This document shows, piece by piece, positions 39,477 to 50,424 of a stretch of 64,000 nucleotides of DNA. Location of the stretch: positions 186,001 through 250,000 of the forward strand of contig JAQGEQ010000270.1 of the NCBI GenBank assembly GCA_034620365.1, written 5' to 3'. The position numbers were made by a program, and so were the translations under genes. Every line of letters starts with the position of its first letter. The first letter of the stretch is position 1. The notes beneath the pieces are model-generated. The model was given only the letters and a program-made list of their open reading frames with translations, made no database searches and was not told the DNA's origin. The stretch is from Pegea sp. RAD2-039 (lineage: Eukaryota > Chordata > Thaliacea > Salpida > Salpidae).

Positions 39477-42325
39477 ATTTCAGTTTTATATACAAAATAT
39501 ATTAACCACCAAGAGACTGATGTATCTATTAAAATGTATAGTTTTAAAATTATACATAAAACTCTATTTTAAAGCAAAATAAAAAAACTCCATGAAGTAA
39601 TCATAATGATGATTGTTTTGATAACTTATTCTTCAAATTTGTATAAGTTTTAAGTAAACACTATAAATTTACATCAAAATATGAAAAAGTTTGTTGAATA
39701 ATTTGTAACACCAAGCTAACTTTTTTTTGAAGAAAATATCTAATCAAGAAAGCTTTTAAAGTGTTTATAAATATACGATAAAAATAAAACAATTTATAGA
39801 TCGAGTCTTACTCTAAGTTAAAATAAATAGTAAAAGCTCATATATACAAAAAAATCATAGAAAATATTTTAATTTCTTTATTACTAGTGATTTACACTAC
39901 TAAAAAGTTGTTTTAAAAACCTTGAGAAAATATTAACCTAATCTTCAAACGAAATGAGTGCAATAATGAAAAGGTTTATGATGCTGACTAAAATTATATA
40001 AAAATTTGGTAATACATATATAAATAAAAAATCTAAGTTTTATTTAATCTACTTGTATAAACTCTGTTTTAGTTAAAAATTATATCCTAAAAGCTTTTTT
40101 TAGCTGTTGATGGCTAGTGGTAACCATAACTACAACTTAAGCAAGCGCTACAAAATGTACTTTGTGGTATAAATCACAACATTACAAATCTGAGTCTATT
40201 TTATTCTTTCAAAATTAGTCTTATTATATTGAATAAATCAAATGAAATGTTTACTATTATTTTTGTCGCAATCAAATTTCTTATTGTTTTTGCTCTTACT
40301 GGCAATATTTTAAGAGCATGGAAAATGTATTTGTAGGTGCTAAAAGTTTAAAAATGTAATACTAAATTTAACATTTAAATATAAGCATTTAATTTTCGAA
40401 AAAGAAGAATAATTCTTGCTATTTAAAAAGATGCTAGATATGTATAAGTTGCAATTAGTTTGGAAAAAACAAATGAGATAAATAGTTGAAAGTTGTTTAA
40501 AATATAAAGTTTAAAAATTTTGAAAGAATCTTGCGGGAAATATACATCAATACTTTTATAGAGATGATCAACTTCTAAATTCTTTCATAAAGCTGGGAGC
40601 ACTCTGTAAATTATCGACTTATGTTTTAAACAATCATGATTATAGATTAAACGTTATAAATTTTAAACAAACTATTCAATCGTAAATAAAATCCTAAAAG
40701 AAAAAAAGGAACGATATTTTTTTCCTCTCATGACTTTGTATCATGCTTTATTACCATAAGCAGGTAATTAAGAATAGGTTTCCTTAAAAGTTAATTTATA
40801 CTTCACAAATAAATGCAAGTAATACAAATTATTTTCAGATAAATTTATATTCATAAAGAAAAACTTTTTTAAAAGCTGGTTCCAGGACACTACTTCCGGG
40901 GTCTACTTTATCACAGAAGATGATTGACAAAGTCAAGTTTGTTTAACATTTTACTACTTTTGAATTTAAAAGACATTCTTTCTACTGATAAAGAGTTTTT
41001 TTTTTTCCATTTCACTGTGTCTTGCTCCATTAGTTCCTTTGCATCTGTGTTTTGCTTTATTTTCAATATCGTCACTCAAAGCGCATCCCTCATGGACGTT
41101 CTCGGCAGAAGTAGGCCCCTATTGCTATCATTCTTTCTCTAAGAAAAATGAAACGATATAAAAACGTTTAAGCGTTGTTAATACTTTTACGGTTTCGTTT
41201 TAATTTAAAAAAATAATTTTGAGAATGAATTTTAAAAGTTGCTGCAAAAAATGTTCACCTAATTGCTTCTATGCCTTTTTTAGTTATCAACTTATTTTTA
41301 TTGCCTTTTTTATGCTTTAGTCTAATCATAAAAAATATAGTGTGATATAAAAAAAGTTAGTAAGTGAAAAAGAAACAATTTATCTAAACGCAATTTAACA
41401 CATTTTCAAAATATGAACTTGCCTATTGTACATAATAAATGGGCAGAAAGTTTTAGCTATAACTGAATTATTAATTACTTTTCGAACTTCATCATAATTT
41501 ACTCAACTATTTTATAAATTTAATGCATAAGTGTCTTTTATTAATTTCGAATTATTTTAGAACATATTTAAAATCTTTTTTTTTTACTTTTTATGTAAGT
41601 TTATTTGTTTTCTTCATTTTAAACTAATATAAACAATAATGTTAAGTAATAATAACAAAATCTAAGTTATAATTTGCAACTTATAAATGAATGTAATTTG
41701 TAAAAACTAAAAATTTTAAAAATAGTTTTTTTATTAAGTCTGAAGTTCAGCGCCTAAACTTTAATTGAATTATAAAATACTTTAATTGTTTGCCTACAAC
41801 ATTTTTTTATTGTTTAAGAATTTAGTTAAATTGTCTTGTAATCACTTGTTGTCTGCCATTACCCTAATTTTATTTGGTAATTGCATCATTGTATCAAATT
41901 TTACTTTGAAAACCATGACTTTTAAATTTCTGCTTGTTTAATTCAAACTTGTTGTTGATGCAATTTTATAAAGCAAAGTAATTAATTTAAAGTTAGTTAA
42001 TGTTTTTTTATTTTCCTTATTCATTCAATTGTAAGAACTTTTCACACAAAATCACTTGTTCCAATTTAAAATAAACTCGTTTGAACTTCTATTTACTTTC
42101 TATCTTAACCTAAATAACTTTTCTTCTGATACAGTAAAATAACTTAGTAGTTGGTATATTTTGTAAACTTACTATAATATTTATTTTAAGATTAGTTGAT
42201 TAAAAATAATTTACTGTCAAGTTTAGATTTTCTTGGCTTTAGATATATTTTTATCTTTAAGTCATTAAACTGTTGTAACGATAACTGATTTGATTTTTTA
42301 GTGATCAGACCACTAAATATTAAAA
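39477..42325. other. Intergenic region between DNALI1 and the small + strand gene
   Basis: Mostly AT-rich. The exception is a higher-GC island at about 40870-41145, listed separately. No other exon is supported. Confidence 0.45.
40870..41145. other. Unassigned higher-GC island with coding-like frames on both strands
   Basis: On the - strand a good acceptor (CATTTTTCTTAG) leads into RKNDSNRGLLLPRTSMRDAL and a stop, followed soon by GAAAATAAAG; another frame reads SAENVHEGCALSDDIENKAK and on to HSEMEKKK. Farther on VDPGSSVLEPAFKK is open. The + strand is also open (AGSRTLLPGSTLSQKMIDKV). The conflict prevents a call. It could be a terminal exon of an unseen - strand gene, a pseudogene fragment, or a promoter-like element. 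Confidence 0.25.
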
Positions 42326-42736
42326 ATGGAAGAATTATATAAATGTATTGATTCAATAGATAAACTCCAGGCTGATGTCTTCAATCTTTTGGGTAACTTA
42401 TAGAAAATATTTGCTTTTAAAATATCAACAATTATATTTTACATTTCATACAAGCTATCTTCTTTTTCACAAGTATTAATAGTTATTTGAGCTTTAAATT
42501 AAACTTAAAAAATTCATACTGATCAAATGTATACTGAATCTCATACAAGATCAAACAGTATAAGAACTAATAATAATTATTTTCATAAAAGATTGATAAC
42601 TCTCACATCAATTACAGTAAGAGCAAACCTAGCAGCTAGTATGTTGATTATACAATGTGGAAAATGCGACCAATTTGATGATACTTCACTTAAATGCTTG
42701 TCTACATCTAATCAACCCTTTTCAAGCGAATCTTAG
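42326..42736 (+). CDS. Two-exon gene for a 61-aa protein of unknown function
   Basis: Exon 1 (42326-42392) reads MEELYKCIDSIDKLQADVFN and a few more residues, ending in phase 1 at G|GTAACT. Exon 2 (42618-42736) starts after ATTACAG and stays open: VRANLAASMLIIQCGKCDQF, then a Ser/Thr/Asn-rich tail ending FSSES. Joining restores one frame. An AATAAA at 42790 follows the stop by 54 nt. Residues 1-40 look like an amphipathic helix pair; there is no signal peptide. Size and character suit a small subunit of a larger complex, but I do not recognise it. The gene converges on PERK, whose own signal is at 42917-42922. The alternative is a chance combination of two short frames. Confidence 0.5.
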
Positions 42737-43167
42737 CTTTTTAGATAACTATTTATTAGTTTCATTTGACGGTGTAGGAACAATTCGAAAATAAAAGTTC
42801 ACAAAAAGTTTTTCAAAATGATGTCTTATAATCTTTAAGAATCTATAAAACTTTTAAACAAATGCTAAATCATTAGCTTCAAATATTTGGAAGGTTAAAT
42901 GTAAATAAAATATATCTTTATTATAGAATAATTAGGTTTGAAGCATTTGTGCATAGTAGTTCAACAGAAGTAAGAAACAAAATTAATTTAAAAATACTTG
43001 AAAGTCTGCAGTAAAAATATTCAAAAGTAAAATGTTAATTCTCGTGAATAATAATTGAAGACTGTTAAGAAGAAACATTTAAGTTGTTTTGACTGAAAAA
43101 ACAAAGTTTTTTAACCCAGAAAAAAGACTTATATAAAATATTGTGAGAAGCAGAAGAAAGTTTCTTC
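42737..43167. other. Convergent 3' UTR region
   Basis: Short gap between the stops of the 61-aa gene (+) and PERK (-). It contains AATAAA on + at 42790-42795 and AATAAA on - at 42917-42922, so the two 3' ends may overlap. Confidence 0.5.
42917..42922 (-). terminator. Possible PERK polyadenylation signal
   Basis: AATAAA on the - strand about 245 nt after the PERK stop codon. Confidence 0.35.
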
Positions 43168-46100
43168 TTAGCTATCTAAAGACTTCAAAAGTGAACAGTT
43201 ACTAATATCAACAGCAGAGGGTCTTTGGCTTGCATCGTTATTAAGCATCCTTGCCGCAAGTCGGGTCTGTTAAAAACAAAATTATTTCAAATCGTTGTAT
43301 CTACAATTTACTAAACACTTCAAAATAATAAAATTATATCAAAAGTACTTCATCGGGATGGCTTTGTTGAAAACCTTCAGGAAACCTTCCCCAATTTCTT
43401 GCATTAGTTAAAACACTAATTCGTTCCATTTGTGTGCTAAAGGTATTTGATAGTTCAAGCAAGATAATTCCAAGAGCAAATATATCTACTTTGTCCGTAT
43501 AAGTACTACTGGTCATCTGACAGCCGAAATTTCGAATTTAAACAACAATTTAGTGGTGAGATGTGAACTAACCTGCTCAGGAGCCATATACATCTGAGTT
43601 CCGACTTGTTGAGTATGAGTGGAAGTCTTATTCAAGAAATGTGGACTTGAAGACATTTCTATAATTTCGTGGTCACTTGATTTAGTAACTAAGCCGAAGT
43701 CGCCGACTTTAATAACACCATCAAGTGAAAAAAACACGTTTGATGGTTTAAGATCTCTGTGTATCAAACTGTTCGCATGTATGTAGATGACTGCATCAAG
43801 AATCTGTAAGATTACAGGATCGCATTTGGGTAAATTAAAGAGTTTAGTCCATACCTGTTTAAAGATATTGAGACATTCATTGTGGTCACGATCTACTTGT
43901 CTTTGAAGCCAGTCACGCAAGCTTTCACGTTGACACAACTGCATTTGAATGTATAAGTACACCTGACCACATTCCGAACTAGTACTTGACATTCTTCTTT
44001 TTGAAGTTTGTTTGTCTATTTTAGATCTTTTCGATTTTTCTAAACAAATAAAAACTTTATTGAAGTTCTGTTCCGACTCTCACCTATTTTAACTCACCAG
44101 TTTTACTAGGTGCCGATTGGTACCTTTTTCGAGCTTTACTATTTTTAACTTGCATCTTTCGTTGTGAAAATACTTGGGCATCATCCTATATACCACGTGA
44201 TATTGACTAAGATGTCATAAATACAACGACTCACCTCAGCATATGCTACCGAGTCAAAGACGATAGAGGAGGAACTATCCTCGAATGTGACTTCTGTTTG
44301 TGATTCTGTGTCACTGAACGAGTTGTTTGTGGGATATGTAAACATCCATTCTTCTGTACCAACTTCTTTATAGTTGAAATCTTGAAGTAATCCACTATCA
44401 TCAGTACGAGGTACATCTGTTCTCTTGCTAAAGTCGTCAGCCATGAATATGATTGAACTTGAACTCGTACTTCTTGAGTGTGACTTCATATTAACAAAAG
44501 ATTCGGTTGGAATGCTTTCATCAGCAGATACAAGATCAGATAAAGAGTTCCAATTTCTATGGACAGAATCAACACTTTTTACAAATTTATTTATAGAAAT
44601 CTTTTACGAACCCTTGGAGGTATGGATTGACTGCATCTTGCTCTTCTTGCCATTGCTTAGGAGGAGACTCATCCCAAGCATTATAAAATCGAATAATAGA
44701 TCGATGATCCAGAGTAGCAAGAGCGCGAACCTCTCTTAACATCTTCTGGCGAGCCCTATTGCTGCATAGTATCAAATTAGTAGTAATAAAAGTCATTAAC
44801 AAATCAATGAAAGTCGTGAAATGATCAAATGCAAAACAACTTACTTTTGTGGTAATAGAATTCGCTTGACAGCATATGAACACCCATCAATACGATTGCG
44901 AGCTTTGAATACAATACCAAAGCCTCCCTGTTGGTAAGAAGATTACTTCTTATTACAGCAATATGTTAGAACTAATTACTAAATTACCAACAATCACATC
45001 AAAATATATTTTTCTGTAAATCAGTTTTCAGTCATTCAAAAGTTCTTTGAATCAAACTTACCCTTCCTAAACATTCAAGCATCTCAAAATCTAGAAGAAA
45101 TCTTGAAGTGTACTCCATCTCAACAGCACAAGTTTCAATGGTGGTGGTTACTTGATCTTCTGTTGCTGGTTTTGATTCGCTGATTTCAGTTGGAGATTTA
45201 TCTTCTTTAACACTACTTCTTAGAAAAGTATTCTAAAAAAATAAATAAATTTTAAAAGCAATTGCTTGATGAGCTTATAGAAGAACTCACTAAATACTTT
45301 TCAACAAATATTACTAGTGGCAAACAGCACAAGAAGGAAATGAAGATAGGTCCTGATTGGAATCTGGTTAAGCAAGAAGAGGCAAGCATCCACCACAAAT
45401 CAAACATTCTGTTTATTCTGCAAAGTTTTCAAATTTTATTCATAAATAGATATTCAATTTTACTGTTTACAGTAAAAAGATATTTGTGAGTGAAAATATT
45501 TTTTTTATTTGACAGTTTTTTTATTTCTTCTACTTTTACATAAGCTAGCTACTTTTACAACAGTTTATATAAAAAGTTCTACAATTGTGGTGCAAAAGAT
45601 GTACAAAAACTTCAATTGAAATCTTGAGTAGTTTACAAAAACCAAATCTATTTCATTCTCAAATTGTCTTTCTAATATCACTTTGAAACGGACTTTACAT
45701 TTTTCACATGTTCACATTCGATTTTTTCTATTTCTGTACAATCAGCTGATAGTACCTTTGAACTAAATGCCAGTAGTTGATACCTTACAACCTTCAAATG
45801 GTTCTGTGATACGATACTAATAATTTATTTTTCAAGTATGTATACACCCTGTAATCTAAAAAGCTGTAATTGTTAGTATCTGAAGAATACTGGATTACAG
45901 GAATTTTAAGATTCAGAAAACCACTAATTGTAGCTTGAGTAAGAATATTTCTCTCGTGTTGTTCAAGTTGAAGTTAAACGTCAATTGTTACTTCTAAACT
46001 AATCACTTTTTTCAATACCATCTCCTCGAAAAGATTTAGAAATTTATTTTATCATCAATCAGATAAGCGTTTGTCTTTCATAATTTTGAATTAAAAATAT

Positions 46101-48449
46101 TTTAAAAAGCTTCTAACCTGTAAGTAGATAAAGAATCGGTTTGTGTTTGTCGACTTTTGTCAAGTTTTGAGGCTTCGGACATTAACTTGCGAATGTAAGA
46201 TGAATCTCCATAATAGAAATGAGTTTCTAACAAATACAAAAAGACAAAACTAGTCAGCAACAATCAAAATCAATTCACTGAATTTCTATCATTAAAGTTG
46301 TACGTAAAACTGACATTTTAATCCTGCAGATAAAATTGAACAACTTATCATTAAAAATTGATTTGAAACAAAAATTAATCATCTAATGAAATGATTCATG
46401 GTATCAAACAAGTGCTGAAAATTAAGTAAAGATGAAAACATCAGGAAAAACCTTTTTATATTACTTCAGATTTATCATTTTTCAGAAGTATCTTCTACGA
46501 AATCTGATTTGTCAACTACTGACCAACCTGTATTTGGGATCTTTTTTTTATAAACAGTAAGATGTGAGTTGGTGACAGCTGATTCATCTGATGAAGATGC
46601 ATCATCAAGTAAAAGATGTCTTGTACTCTTGCTTGGACGAGTATTAAATCTTGGAGATTTATATTTGTATCTTTTAAAACAGAAAAACTAGAAAAAGGAA
46701 ATTATTATTTTGCAACAAAACCTCACTTGACTATTCCTGAAACTGAACCACTGTCTTCAACGATTGAAACAACTTTCAGGACCTTTTTTATATTAGGAGA
46801 GAGCTGAACATATGGTTGCCCATCAAATTGCCCTGAAATTCGAAATTTTACAAAATTATTTCAACCAATTAATCAATTTAATTTTTAACAAACAATTGCT
46901 GCTTTTACACAAACAAACAAACACTACAAGCAACTTACACTGAATATATTTACAAACAAATAGTTTAAATGAAACCTTGAAATAGTGAGAATTCAGCAGA
47001 ACCAAAGTCAGTGTGTAAGCTGGCTTCTGGTACAAGAGCTGGCACAGTAGTTGGATGAAAGATGTTCAAATTGATCAATTCACCTTGAAAAAATATCCAA
47101 GCAGCAGCTACGTTGCTTTCAAACTTGAAAAGACACAAATTTAGAAGACATTGAGTAGTGATCATCAACTTACTCGGTGTTGCCAACTAATTGTATCACT
47201 TTGATGAGATGAAAGCATCGCTATGATTGGTTCTGGAGCCAATAGCTTGATTCTCTTAATGTCTTCGAATTTGAAGGAGTTTTTGTCGGAATCACAAGAA
47301 AATCTGCTGCCCTGATGAAGTTGTTCACTATCATATCACATGTTGATTTCCAAACCTACCTTGCTACTTCGCCATTTTTCCACTTTAGATGCTTCTTCGT
47401 GTCGATAACCAAGCAAAGACTTTTGTATCCCTTTTGAAAGATCAAGGTTCAGTTCACCAACACTGAAGTTCCATCTGGAAACAAACTCAGAAGTTTATTC
47501 AGCTTGTGAGAACGAGATAGATGACCTCTCAGATCCACTTCTACTTTCAACCAGACGAACTGTAAGTTGAGTTCTCTTCACGATAACAACATCACCTAAA
47601 GGAGGCTTTCCATGATTTTGATTCTGGCATCCCTTAGATGAACAGCTGTACATCATCCTGTATAAAAACAAAATGATAAAATTCTACAAAAATCTTCCAA
47701 CATTCCTTCCACCTTCCAGAGTTAACTTCTAATCCAAAAGAAGAGAATTCCTTTCCTCCCAGAAGAATAGAAGTAGATGAAAGCTTGTGAGACTTTAATA
47801 ATAACTCCTCTACATCAAACGGAATCGCCTGAAAAAGATTCACAATCAGGAATATGATGCTTTTACACACTTTCAAATATTTCAATTTAATATAAGAGAA
47901 TCAATCAAAAGTTTACTCACTTCTAACGACTCACCAACTAGTCTGAAAAGACCTCCACTCAACGAAGGAACAATTTCAATTTCCTTTCCATCCTAAAATC
48001 AGCACAATTATTCAATTTCTTGAAAAGATTTAACTTATTTATACAAAATTCAAACCTTCTAAACTAAATTGATATAATAACCTGATTGTAAAACAGTTTT
48101 GTTAATGATGATGAGACTAATGGTTGTGAATTAAAATCATTACTCCAAACAACTTTGCCTTTTTCTTCAATGCTCAGAGCAGATATCTTTCCATCAAGTG
48201 TGCTCACGAGTATCAAGGGTCTGTATCATGGAGATGTTTGTTTAGTGGTTAGCAAAAAGTGATAAACTGCTAAATAAACCTTTAAGTAATCTACAATTAA
48301 TACTAAAATTATTCAAAAGTCAATATAAAAGTTGAAATGAACCTTTACAAAACTTACTTGTTTGTTCCTTTATTATATCTTGAATCACAAACTCTTATTG
48401 AAAAAAACAAGATTTCAATTATCCACAAAAAGATCAGAGATTTCTTCAT
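43168..48449 (-). CDS. EIF2AK3: PERK, ER-resident eIF2-alpha kinase (977 aa)
   Basis: Type I ER membrane kinase that senses unfolded protein and phosphorylates eIF2-alpha. Exons: 48449-48358, 48220-48082, 47992-47921, 47828-47713, 47657-47526, 47474-47360, 47311-47174, 47123-46976, 46832-46727, 46670-46528, 46226-46118, 45417-45291, 45232-45062, 44927-44845, 44761-44612, 44556-44235, 44185-44098, 44039-43855, 43803-43573, 43516-43349, 43266-43168; all phases agree. Order: signal peptide (KKSLIFLWIIEILFFS); luminal beta-propeller (STLDGKISAL, GGKEFSSFGLEV, VKRTQLTVRLVE, RWNFSVGELNL); membrane span about 457-475 (GPIFISFLCCLPLVIFV); kinase domain with LGRGGFGIVFKAR, K557 (YAVKRI), the PERK-type NAWDESPPKQWQEE, a long Ser/acidic insert, HRDLKPSN (D829), DFG (D847), GTQMYMAPEQ, VDIFALGIILLEL. 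All catalytic residues are present. It is shorter than human PERK (about 1116), mainly in the luminal part and insert. Confidence 0.96.
45418..46117 (-). other. PERK intron before the transmembrane exon
   Basis: The longest PERK intron (700 nt). AT-rich, no nested feature. The exon that follows (45417-45291) encodes only the membrane-span region. Confidence 0.7.
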
Positions 48450-50424
48450 AATATTAAACCATAAATATAAAAGCTTAAAACTTGCAATAACTATGTAAAA
48501 AAGAAATTATTATTATTAAAATTATTAAAAATAAACAATAAAAACGAGATTTCTACTTGTGTAGTAATAAAATTATTGTTTGGTGTCTTTATTAGATTTA
48601 GATAACAAAAATGTTATGATTTTTAATTTTAATAACTTCAAATTTATTTAAACTTTCATCCAATTTTTAAAGAAAAATTTTAAAGAAAAGACTGTTTGGT
48701 TTTTCGAAATAAATACATAAACAGCTATAAAGACGGAATAAAAAACTTCATACAAAAACTGGAAGAGAATTATTATAAAAAACTTTTTTAAGTCACAAAT
48801 AAAATACTTATTTTTCATTTAAGAACTAAACTTTATTGTCAAAAAAAGTGTTTTTAAAAGACTAAAACAAAATTTGAATCAGTTTAAAAGTTTAGATAAA
48901 GTTTAAAATAAAAAAAACTTATTTTATAAAAAAATATTTTTAATATATTACATATGTTTTGCATAGATTTCAAAAAACATCTTTAAATTATTATTTTAAA
49001 AGAATCATGTTTGTTGTTTTAAACAACTTGAGTTTAAATTCATAATATAAATAAAAACTGCTCAAATTTATTGACAATGATTACTCTGATTTAATTTTTT
49101 TAAAGAATTAATTAGAAACTTTAACAACTATAATAAAATTTATATGAATATTAAGAATCTATTTATCATATAGTTTAAAACAGCATTAAAACAGAATATA
49201 TAATATTACTAGGCATCTGTATATACTAGATAACATTAATAAAATATTTAGATTGGTTGAAGACCAAATTTGAATAACTCTAATAGAATAAATAAAAGAA
49301 AAATTTGTTTTCAATATTTTTAAACAACTAAACTTGAGGTAAATTGTACTAATCAAAATATACCATAAATAGAATACTAAGCTTACAATAAGAATGTAAA
49401 CATTACATACACGTATGTTAAAATGATCAAAACTGTATTTTGATACTCGTCATTCAGGCGAGCAAAAACTTAAGCAACTTTATTATTTTCTGTTGAACTT
49501 TTTTGGGTGTTTTTTCTTTTATACAAAAATGTACATGATAGATATTTATAAATATTAATCTATATTGCTAATCTAAAGATACTTAGTGATACTTAAAAAT
49601 TTAAATTATTTAAGAAACTTGCTCAGGCTAAAACATCAAAAACTGTATATTCAAGTTTTATTAATACAGAAGTTCTAAAACACTAATAATTGTGTTAGCT
49701 AATAAGCATCTAGCCGAATTAAATTTCCTAGTTAAATACCTTTAAAATATTGCTTATCATCTATTTTTCATCATGATACTAAAAATCCTTTTTTATTTTT
49801 ATAAATCCTAAATATTTACAACAAACTCAACAACTGTGGATATACGTATCAAACTAATCTTCAATTATCATTTTGTCAGTACAATAATATAACAAATATG
49901 TATATAACAAGAAATATTACATGATACCACAATGTTAAGTAATGCTATTAGGATAAAACTGATTAGAAATGTGTTATTTCATTAGTTTAAATCTAATGAT
50001 CTGTTTTTATCTCTTCATATATATACCAGTCATTAAAATTACATATCAGTATTCCCTAAACTTAGTTGTTAAACCTTATATTTCTAAATCAAACTGAAAT
50101 ATTCAAATTTTGAGGTATATATTTATCCAGCATTTTTTATTGATATTATAGACCATCATTATATGCTTATCCATTAAATTGCAACTCTTCTTTTATTTTC
50201 TTTTTGATAACTAAAAAGTTTTTTTCTAAAAATTGTTTATAATTTAGATATTGAAGCAAACAGAAATCTCGATAAAATGTATTTATTTTCTTTATAATAC
50301 AATAATTTTATATTATTTTTTTGTTTCTTGACATTTTCGTCATTTTTGTAGTACATAAGCTTTGTTATTATTATTTATTAATACTGTAACATTGGATTTA
50401 CTGAGCTTATTATACTTTCACAGA
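48450..50424. other. Head-to-head intergenic region, PERK and beta-mannosidase
   Basis: About 2 kb of very AT-rich sequence between the two start codons. It must contain both promoters unless there are upstream non-coding exons. I searched for ER-stress (CCAAT..CCACG) and CLEAR (GTCACGTGAC) motifs by eye and saw none. Confidence 0.5.

Noticed and set aside
44425..44739. A 104-codon + strand ORF
   Set aside because: Lies opposite PERK exons 15-16 and has no signature of its own.
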